In this document: piece after piece, positions 56,204 to 62,057 of the stretch | How the letters are laid out: each line of letters opens with the position of its first letter | Position numbering within the stretch: the stretch's first letter is position 1 | Source: Planctomycetota bacterium | GTDB lineage: Bacteria > Planctomycetota > Phycisphaerae > SM23-33 | Reading direction: 5' to 3' | DNA length: 62,057 bases | Assembly: GCA_029553505.1 (NCBI GenBank) | Contig: JAKPKY010000080.1 | Location: 1-62,057 of the forward strand | Notes under the pieces: model-generated | The model's input: only the letters and a program-made list of their open reading frames with translations | What the model was told of the DNA's origin: nothing | Databases searched by the model: none | Made by a program: the position numbers and the translations under genes

Positions 56204-56980
56204 GGAAGGGGCCAGGTGTTGCAGGTAGGCGCGTTGGGGTTCGGACTTGGCGACGACGGCGAGGGTGACGCGCGACGCCCCGGCGTGCAGGAGGGTGGCG
56301 GCGGCTTCGTCAGCCGTGGCGCCGGTGGTGGTCACGTCGTCAACGAGCAGGACGTTCGTGCCCGCCAGCGCCCGCCGGTCGCGCGCGGCGAACGCGCCGC
56401 GGACGTTGCGGATCCGCGCCGCCCGCGACAGGTTCACCTGCGGCGCGGTGTGGCGGACGCGCGAAAGCTCGCCGGCGACGGGCAGGCGCAATCGACGCCC
56501 CAACTCGCGGGCGATCGACAGCGTGTGGTCCGCGCCGCGCGCGAGCCTTCGCAGCCAGTGCGACGGCACGGGCACCAGCAGGTCGAACTCCTCGTCGGCG
56601 CAGCGGGTTTCGACGGCTGCGGCCAGCATCGCCCCCAAGCGCGAGAGCATCGCCTCGTGACGGCGGTATTTCAGCTCGCGGACGATCCGCCGCAGCGGGT
56701 CGGCGTATGGGCCGAGGCGCACCACCTGCGCGAAGCGGGGCAGCGTAGCCTGGCAGTCGCGGCAGCCGTCGGGGCGGGGCGGGATGTTCGGCCCGAGCGA
56801 CGCGCCGCAGCGGGGGCAGTGCGTCACGGCCGCCAGGGTCAGCAGGCGGATGCTGCACGGTTCGCACAGCCCGCCGGGCTCGAATTCGTGTCCCCCGCAG
56901 CCCGGGCAGCAGGCAGGCAACAGCAGGTCCAGCAGGTCGTCCAGGCCCGCCCGCAGGCGGCGTGTCCAGGAGACCTTCAC
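56174..56980 (-). CDS. comF: ComF-family phosphoribosyltransferase-like protein
   Basis: A 268-residue ComF protein. An N-terminal zinc region has four CxxC-like pairs (CCPGCGG, CEPCS, CPRCG, CRDCQ). The phosphoribosyltransferase fold follows with LLVPVPSHWLRRLARGADH and the PRPP-type loop NVLLVDDVTTTGATADEAA. ComF is linked to DNA uptake and recombination in competent bacteria; the present role is inferred. Start: GTG 56980 overlaps the upstream stop by 4 bases. The last eight or nine codons (ending DNCQSTIVN) derive from the AATTGTC intergenic repeat, so the C-terminus has been extended by repeat DNA. Confidence 0.9.
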   Translation of the reverse strand: MKVSWTRRLRAGLDDLLDLLLPACCPGCGGHEFEPGGLCEPCSIRLLTLAAVTHCPRCGASLGPNIPPRPDGCRDCQATLPRFAQVVRLGPYADPLRRIVRELKYRRHEAMLSRLGAMLAAAVETRCADEEFDLLVPVPSHWLRRLARGADHTLSIARELGRRLRLPVAGELSRVRHTAPQVNLSRAARIRNVRGAFAARDRRALAGTNVLLVDDVTTTGATADEAAATLLHAGASRVTLAVVAKSEPQRAYLQHLAPSDNCQSTIVN

Positions 56981-58917
56981 CGTTTGCCCTCCGTGCCCAG
57001 AGCCCAGGCGCAGCGGAGGATCGTCGCCTGCCAGCGGCGCAGATCCTCCCCGGCTGCGAAGTCCACCGCGGGCAGGTCGGGGCGGTAGAACGCCAGCACC
57101 TCGCCGACGCCGCGGTCGGCCAGCAGGTAGGCGATCTCGTCGGGCTGTCGGTCCCACAGCAGCCAGCGCATCGCCGGCCGGTCTCCCGCGGCGATCAGGG
57201 CGGTCAGCGCCCGCCGCTGGGGAAATTCGGGAATCGCCAGCAGCCCGCGCACGGCAGGCAGCTGCGCGCGGTCGGACAGGATCAGCAGCGCGCACTGGAG
57301 CGCGCCGCGTGCGAACCAGTTTTCCTCTCTCGCGCCGGTGGGCCCGCCCTCGAAGCGCAGTCGGATGCGCCGCTCGGCGGCGGCGCGCTGTTCGGGGGTG
57401 CGGGCCGCCAGCGCCAGCAGCATGGCCCCGGCGGATCGCTCGTGGGCGTTGTAGACGCGTGGCGGCTGGCGGTCCGGCGGGAGCGATGGGTCCAACGGCG
57501 GCGGAAGCATGGTCAGGGCCAGCGGGAAAGCGCCATCGCGCCTGCTGCGGGCCAGTCGCCAGGCCACGTAGTCGCCCGGGAGGGTGGTTTTGGCGGCCGC
57601 CGCGTCGGTGACGAACAGTTCCCCGCCGGGGTCGCCCAGCAGCCATAGCTCGACGGCGGCGGCAGCCGACGCCAGCGGCGTGTCGGCGGGTTCGGTCGTT
57701 GCGGCAGGGGCGGTGGCGGGTTCGGGCCCGGAATACGCCGCCGCCTGGCGCAGCGCGATCACGCAATCCTCGCGGGTGGGCTCGGTGGTTTCCGTCGGGG
57801 GAGTGGTGGCTGCCTGCGCGCCCAGCAGGTGCGCAGCGGGGACCATCGTCAGCTCGAGCGGGCGGCTCCAGAGCTTCCGGCAGACGTTCCACGCCTCGGC
57901 GCGGCAGGGGACGTTGCGTTCGATCGCGACGGCGATCGCGGCGCGGAGCTGCCCCACGAGCACGTCGCGTCGGCCTTCGGAGGCAGCGGTCAGCGTTTCG
58001 CGTGCGGCCTCGGCGGCGCGGGGCGCGTCGCATTTGCCGGCGGCGAGCAGTTCCGCGCCGGAGGGCAGGCGCTTGGCTGACCGGGCGGCCGCCAGCGCGT
58101 CGTCGGCGAAGCGCCGGGCGGATTCGCCGCCCGCGACGGTCAACGCATGTAGCAGTCGCTCGCGCACGGATTCGTCGCTCGCGGACGCAATCCTCGCCGC
58201 GATCCGTTCGCTCGCGGCGGCGCCTTCCAGTTTGGCCAGGGCATAGGCGACGGCGCAGAGGACATCGCCTTGGGCGTTCGGGAATTTCTTTTGCAGGGCC
58301 GGGAGAAGGGCGGTTCGCCCTGCGAGTCCCGCAGCCAGCGCGGCCGTGGAGGCGGGGTTCGGGTCGGCGTCGTCCAGCAGGGCGGACAGGAGTGGGTCCT
58401 CGCCCAGCCGGGCGCTCAGCAGCGCCCCGACGGCGCGGACTTCCGGCGCGGCGTCGGCGGCTGCGGCGCGGGCGGCCCGGCGGACGTGCGGGTTGTCCCG
58501 CCCGTCCAGCAGCAGCTCCGCGGCGAGGAATTCCCGCGCGGACGGCGCGGGCGAGAGTTCCAGTTCGACGGCGTGCCGGCGGTCGAGCACGGCGGGGTCG
58601 CGCCCCGGGACGTGGAATCGCCCCAGGCGGCTCAACACGCGCGCGACGGCGGCGAACCGCCGGTCGTCGTCGGTGTCGAGGGCGGATTCCAGTCGTCGGC
58701 GGGTTGCCTCGCGCTCGGCGCCCAGCGCGACGGCCTGCGCGATCGCCTGCTCGCGCACGGCGGGGTCCGCGCTGCCGAGACGGTGGATCAGGCGGTAGTC
58801 CCGCACGGCGGGGTAGGCCAGCAGCGCCGCGACGGCCCCGACGGTGACGGCCAGCATGCCCGTCAGCAGCCTGCGCTGCCAGCGATGCCGGCGGAAGTAG
58901 ATCGTCCCTGCGCCCAT
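56977..58917 (-). CDS. Membrane-anchored HEAT-repeat-like protein
   Basis: A 646-residue protein with one N-terminal transmembrane helix (LLTGMLAVTVGAVAALLAYPA, residues about 17-37). A long Ala/Leu/Arg-rich helical region follows whose repeats (SADPAVREQAIAQAVALG, DNPHVRRAARAAAADAAPEVRAVGALLSA) look like HEAT or Armadillo units. A Pro/Thr-rich linker around residue 400 (ATTPPTETTEPT) divides two halves. No enzyme motif. The topology suggests a periplasmic scaffold. Start ATG 58917 was preferred to the longer frame because it begins directly before the membrane segment. Coupled to comF by a GTGA overlap. Confidence 0.65.
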   Translation of the reverse strand: MGAGTIYFRRHRWQRRLLTGMLAVTVGAVAALLAYPAVRDYRLIHRLGSADPAVREQAIAQAVALGAEREATRRRLESALDTDDDRRFAAVARVLSRLGRFHVPGRDPAVLDRRHAVELELSPAPSAREFLAAELLLDGRDNPHVRRAARAAAADAAPEVRAVGALLSARLGEDPLLSALLDDADPNPASTAALAAGLAGRTALLPALQKKFPNAQGDVLCAVAYALAKLEGAAASERIAARIASASDESVRERLLHALTVAGGESARRFADDALAAARSAKRLPSGAELLAAGKCDAPRAAEAARETLTAASEGRRDVLVGQLRAAIAVAIERNVPCRAEAWNVCRKLWSRPLELTMVPAAHLLGAQAATTPPTETTEPTREDCVIALRQAAAYSGPEPATAPAATTEPADTPLASAAAAVELWLLGDPGGELFVTDAAAAKTTLPGDYVAWRLARSRRDGAFPLALTMLPPPLDPSLPPDRQPPRVYNAHERSAGAMLLALAARTPEQRAAAERRIRLRFEGGPTGAREENWFARGALQCALLILSDRAQLPAVRGLLAIPEFPQRRALTALIAAGDRPAMRWLLWDRQPDEIAYLLADRGVGEVLAFYRPDLPAVDFAAGEDLRRWQATILRCAWALGTEGKR

Positions 58918-59066
58918 GCCCGCAGTGTATGGCGCGACGGCAGGATGCGCCAAGCGCCGACGACAGGCATTGGCGACGGGACGGGCGGGAAGATATAATC
59001 CCATGATTAGCGCCTACAGGGAGTTTTGAGGCCCGGGATTCGAGTTCCGGGCGCACAGAAAGGCGG

Positions 59067-60476
59067 ATGCACGTGGGCAAGACACGCATCGAGACCGACA
59101 GCATGGGGCAGATGACCGTTCCCGCCGACGCGTTGTACGGGGCGGGCACGGCGCGGGCGGTGGAGAATTTTCCGGTCAGCGGGTGGCGCATGCCGCGGCT
59201 GTTCCTGGCGGCGCTGGGGCTGATCAAGCAGGCGTGCGCCCGCGCGCACAAGGACGCCGGTCGGCTCGACGCGGACAAGGCCGACGCGATCATCGCCGCC
59301 GCCGGGGAGGTCATCGACGGCAAGCTCGATGACCAGTTCCCCGTCGATGTCTTCCAGACCGGCAGCGGGACCAGCACCAATATGAACGCCAACGAGGTGA
59401 TCGCCAACCGCGCGATCGAGATCCTCGGCGGAAAGGCGGGCGACAAGTCGCTCGTCCACCCCAACGATCACGTCAACCTGGGCCAGTCGTCCAACGACGT
59501 GATCCCCGCGGCGATGCACATTTCGGCGGCCGTCGCCATCCACCACGAACTGGTGCAGGTTCTCCGCAAGCTCCAGCGCGTGCTGGAGGAGAAGGCCCAG
59601 CAGTTCGACCCGGTGGTGAAGATCGGGCGGACGCACCTGATGGACGCGGTGCCGGTGCGGATGGGTCAGATTTTCGGCGGGTACGCGGCGCAGGTGTCGA
59701 ACGTGCTGGGGACGCTGGGGCACGCGGTGGGGCGGCTGTGCGAGCTTCCGCTCGGTGGGACGGCCGTCGGGACGGGACTCAACGCGCCGAAGGGGTTCGC
59801 CAAGGAAGTCTGCCGGCTCATCGCGGGCAACACGTCGCTGCCGTTCGAGGAGGCGGGAAACCACTTCGAGGCGCAGGGCGCGCGGGACGCGGCGCTGGTG
59901 GCTTCGGCGGCGCTGCGCTCGACGGCGATCGCGCTGGGGCGCATCGCCTCGGACATCCGCCTGATGGGCTCGGGCCCGCGCTGCGGACTGGGGGAGCTCC
60001 AGCTGCCGGCCGTCCAGCCCGGAAGCTCCATCATGCCGGGCAAGGTCAATCCGGTCATCTGCGAGTCGGTCATCCAGGTCGCCTGCCAGGTCGTCGGGTG
60101 CGACGCCGCCATCGCCGCCGGGTGCACCGGCGGGGTCGGCAGCGTGCTGGAGCTGAACGTCGCCATGCCGATGATCGCCGCCAACCTGCTCAACGCGGCG
60201 CACCTGCTGACCGGCGCGACGCAGGTGTTCATGGACAAGTGCCTCGTCGGCCTGCGGGCCAACGCCGAGCGCTGCGGGCAACTCGTCGAGCAGTCGCTGG
60301 CGATGGTGACCGCCCTGGCGCCGCGACTCGGCTACGACCGCGCCGCGGAGGTCGCCAAGCAGGCGCAGGCCGAGGGGAAAACCATCCGCGAGGTCTGCCT
60401 GGAGAAAAAGCTGCTCAGCGCCAAGGAACTCGACGAGCTTCTCGACGCGCGCAAGCAGACCGGCGTGATTAAATAG
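59067..60476 (+). CDS. fumC: Fumarate hydratase class II
   Basis: A 469-residue oxygen-stable, cofactor-free fumarase of the citric acid cycle. Diagnostic segments: DVFQTGSGTSTNMNANEVIA, HPNDHVNLGQSSNDVIP, the second-site strand IGRTHLMDAVP, and the superfamily signature GSSIMPGKVNPV, which holds the catalytic Ser. Length matches E. coli FumC (467). Start: ATG 59067 lies almost on top of its purine-rich AAAGGCGG; GTG 59073 (VGKTRIETDSMG) has better spacing and is a real alternative. It stands alone, followed by an AT-rich islet. Confidence 0.95.
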   Translation: MHVGKTRIETDSMGQMTVPADALYGAGTARAVENFPVSGWRMPRLFLAALGLIKQACARAHKDAGRLDADKADAIIAAAGEVIDGKLDDQFPVDVFQTGSGTSTNMNANEVIANRAIEILGGKAGDKSLVHPNDHVNLGQSSNDVIPAAMHISAAVAIHHELVQVLRKLQRVLEEKAQQFDPVVKIGRTHLMDAVPVRMGQIFGGYAAQVSNVLGTLGHAVGRLCELPLGGTAVGTGLNAPKGFAKEVCRLIAGNTSLPFEEAGNHFEAQGARDAALVASAALRSTAIALGRIASDIRLMGSGPRCGLGELQLPAVQPGSSIMPGKVNPVICESVIQVACQVVGCDAAIAAGCTGGVGSVLELNVAMPMIAANLLNAAHLLTGATQVFMDKCLVGLRANAERCGQLVEQSLAMVTALAPRLGYDRAAEVAKQAQAEGKTIREVCLEKKLLSAKELDELLDARKQTGVIK

Positions 60477-60584
60477 GGCGAGATTTTCTTGATATTCGAT
60501 CTGGAATCTTTATCTTTGGCATTGGCATAGGGGAGAGGTGTTGATATAAAGCAGTTGTTAATTCCGTAATTCGGGGAAACGGAA

Positions 60585-61385
60585 ATGGACATCATACCTA
60601 TACCTCCTTGGTGGCTCCGGATTTGTTTAACGATTTATCGTTTCATGCGAAAATTCCCTGTCTTGCGCCGTATTGCCAAGAAGGGAAAAGCTTGGTGTCT
60701 TTTGGGGCCGATGTATGAACTTCACATAGGGATGGTGCATAAAGCACGGGATTTTATCTTGGCAACCCATGACTGGTCCCACCTCGAAAAGCTACCCCCT
60801 GCAACAAAAGAGCTTTGTGATGCGTGCAGAAACACAATGGCCGAAATCCTCGATGTACCACGGCGCCGCTTGCATTGCACATTAAAAGTTCTTATGGAAA
60901 GCGATACTCCAAACAAGCCGGCTCTTGTGGTAACAATCGGGCGTTCCGAACCTCTAAATCGCCCCCCTGAATACGGAACGGAGCACGCGCACTTGGTTGA
61001 AAGTAACACAGTGTTCTCGGCGCTGTGCGGGAAAAACGACTCTAACCGAAATTGGCAACCGTATTCATATTTTTGCTGTAATGATCTTACTAAACATATT
61101 GATGAATTTAGATGTGATAGAACCACATGGCCGAAGTATTACAAGTCCACATTAGCTCTCCCCCTTAGGTTTCCCAAGGCGGAGAAGAATGGCGAATATA
61201 AAATTTTGGGATTTCTCACCTTCGACATGCCCACGACTGGGCAATTCTATGATGTTCCCGACGTCTATACCCATGACTTCAACACGTACCAGGAGCTTTT
61301 AGGTGGTTCAAGTGTTGTGCATACAGCAGCGATAATGGCAGATATTCTTACTTTACTCTTGCGGCCAATGCTCGATAACAAATAA
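60585..61385 (+). CDS. Unrecognised protein with possible GAF-like domain, AT-rich islet
   Basis: A 266-residue protein of unknown family. Residues 1-35 are basic and hydrophobic (MDIIPIPPWWLRICLTIYRF), a possible membrane-proximal anchor. The C-terminal half has KYYKSTLALPLRF and YKILGFLTFDMPTTGQF, the order of strands seen in GAF-like sensor domains, followed by a final helix (VHTAAIMADILTLLLRP). I would call the GAF assignment tentative. Base composition is far more AT-rich than fumC before it, suggesting horizontal acquisition. GGGGA lies eight bases before the ATG. A small ORF with a strong ribosome site follows 31 bases later. Confidence 0.6.
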   Translation: MDIIPIPPWWLRICLTIYRFMRKFPVLRRIAKKGKAWCLLGPMYELHIGMVHKARDFILATHDWSHLEKLPPATKELCDACRNTMAEILDVPRRRLHCTLKVLMESDTPNKPALVVTIGRSEPLNRPPEYGTEHAHLVESNTVFSALCGKNDSNRNWQPYSYFCCNDLTKHIDEFRCDRTTWPKYYKSTLALPLRFPKAEKNGEYKILGFLTFDMPTTGQFYDVPDVYTHDFNTYQELLGGSSVVHTAAIMADILTLLLRPMLDNK

Positions 61386-61416
61386 TAGTGTGGCTCTTTA
61401 GACAGGAGAAAGGACA

Positions 61417-61593
61417 ATGACTGATAAGCAGGATAAAGTGGAATCCCCTTCGGAGGCCCGTGAGCGAAGAACCGGAGAGATTCGTCGTATTGTCAGTAAC
61501 GAAATACCACGTTCTTCGGCCCAGGTGTCGTACGCTTTTGTCAGTCGCCGATTTGTTGAAGCCGCCACTTTGCCGTATCGAAAATGCAAATAA
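61417..61593 (+). CDS. Small hypothetical protein, 58 residues
   Basis: A short ORF encoding a highly charged peptide (MTDKQDKVESPSEARERRTG... ending TLPYRKCK) preceded by a strong AGGAGAAAGGACA ribosome site. It begins 31 bases after the GAF-like gene on the same strand and shares its AT-rich composition, so the two likely form an operon. The first 30 residues look like an amphipathic charged helix. Function unknown; it could be a small partner or antitoxin-like subunit of the larger protein, but nothing in the sequence proves this. Confidence 0.5.
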   Translation: MTDKQDKVESPSEARERRTGEIRRIVSNEIPRSSAQVSYAFVSRRFVEAATLPYRKCK

Positions 61594-61705
61594 AGAAGCG
61601 AAATTTCGTGTTTTCCCCCTAATAAATAATTCCCATGTAGGGGATTGCATAGAAGAGACAGTATCGTCAGAGAAATTGTTGGTTTTGTTGCCTCTTAAAG
61701 GGACA

Positions 61706-61746
61706 GAAAACAGCCCACGGAACGCGTTCCATGGGCTGTGTGTTTT
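61706..61746. terminator. Bidirectional terminator
   Basis: A stem of ACAGCCCA (61710-61717) with TGGGCTGT (61732-61739) extends inward through GGAAC/GTTCC with one mismatch. It is flanked by AAAA on the left and TTTT (61742-61745) on the right, so it can stop transcription from both the small-gene operon and the convergent ThuA-like gene. Between 61594 and 61705 I see no gene. Confidence 0.75.
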
Positions 61747-61764
61747 CCGAAATCCGCGACGTCT

Positions 61765-62057
61765 TTACTTGCACCCGCAGCGGCAGGAGCAGGCTTTCGC
61801 CTTTCCCTCGGCCGCCCATTGCATTCCGCGGACCGTCATCGCCAGCACGTGCGGGTAATCGCGGAACTCCTGCGCCACGTGCCCCAGCGACGAGTAGAAC
61901 ACGCGCCCCTTGCCCCAGGTCCTGGTCCAGAGGACGGGCATGACCACCTGTCGCCCCTCGTGGGTGTAGACGGTCTCGGCCAGCACTTCGTTTCCGGGGT
62001 CCACCAGCATGTAGTACTGCTCGGACTTGTAGGGGAAGGTCTTCGGCAGGCCGTCGG
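61765..62057 (-). CDS. ThuA-like domain protein, C-terminal part (5' end outside window)
   Basis: About 97 codons of a gene entering from the right edge. EQYYMLVDPGNEVLAETVYT, VMPVLWTRTWGKGRVFYSSLGHVAQEF and YPHVLAMTVRGMQWAAEG match the end of ThuA-like (trehalose-utilisation, class I glutamine amidotransferase-fold) proteins, which are abundant in planctomycete-type genomes and act in sugar metabolism. The protein ends with an odd Cys-rich tail, CSCRCGCK. An internal ATG at 62010 would look like a start, but the conserved domain clearly begins upstream. Confidence 0.85.
   Translation of the reverse strand, partial: DGLPKTFPYKSEQYYMLVDPGNEVLAETVYTHEGRQVVMPVLWTRTWGKGRVFYSSLGHVAQEFRDYPHVLAMTVRGMQWAAEGKAKACSCRCGCK

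Noticed and set aside
61348-61650. 100-residue minus-strand open frame in the right AT-rich islet
   Set aside because: It overlaps the 58-residue plus-strand ORF that has a strong ribosome site, has no recognisable motif and lacks a convincing ribosome site.

Overview
The window looks like a chromosome segment of a high-GC, Gram-negative, probably anaerobic or microaerophilic bacterium, most likely in the Planctomycetota/PVC area (inference). The pointers are several PQQ-type beta-propeller proteins, a DUF6785-type membrane protein, a UroD-like protein next to an AraC regulator, many glycoside hydrolases, System II cytochrome c maturation, lipoproteins, and intergenic spaces full of short inverted repeats. 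No rRNA, tRNA or CRISPR array was seen. Core genes are plentiful: bifunctional homocysteine methyltransferase/MTHFR, ppdK, rmuC, der, pilT, dnaN, a DciA-like gene, tig, two clpP, comF and fumC.

Layout. 1-3.8 kb: end of an unknown gene, an aldo/keto reductase, a MITE-like element and the MTHFR gene. 3.8-6.0 kb: an AT-rich islet with a YwgA-like gene overlapping a SAMHD1-like HD hydrolase. 6-9.6 kb: SGNH hydrolase and ppdK with its own promoter and terminator. 9.6-12.4 kb: repeat-rich DNA enclosing a TIR-domain protein and a 4-fold beta-flower protein, a candidate immune pair. 12.4-22.5 kb: housekeeping genes (rmuC, der, UroD-like/AraC, ccsA-resB, pilT, dciA-like, dnaN). 22.6-30.4 kb: transport and sugar catabolism (DUF6785 protein, LacZ, GH20). 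30.6-34.1 kb: tig-clpP-clpP-lipoprotein operon. 34.2-39.5 kb: MacB/FtsX-type ABC transporter with a PQQ-propeller lipoprotein.

39.5-45.8 kb, minus strand: a terpenoid-type operon with an HdrA-like Fe-S protein, a radical SAM protein, a DUF116-polyprenyl synthase fusion, an alpha/alpha-barrel prenyltransferase-like protein and a class II (squalene-hopene-like) cyclase. 45.9-56.2 kb, plus strand and divergent from it across a 117-base control region: a tightly overlapping redox operon with PQQ propeller, NHL protein, two Tat-signal proteins, a NapH-like membrane Fe-S protein, a second PQQ propeller, a NuoE-NuoF fusion and a 2Fe-2S/GltD-like adaptor. The last junction of that operon is split by a GxxExxY (PD-(D/E)XK) gene flanked by 35-base inverted repeats, which looks like a mobile insertion. 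56.2-62 kb: comF (its C-terminus is made of an intergenic repeat), a HEAT-type protein, fumC, a second AT-rich islet with two unknown genes, and a truncated ThuA-like gene.

The most interesting candidates are the NADH-dehydrogenase-like/NapGH-like/PQQ redox operon with its divergent terpenoid cluster, the TIR/beta-flower pair, and the inverted-repeat GxxExxY cassette. All functional proposals for these are inference from domain content and gene order.
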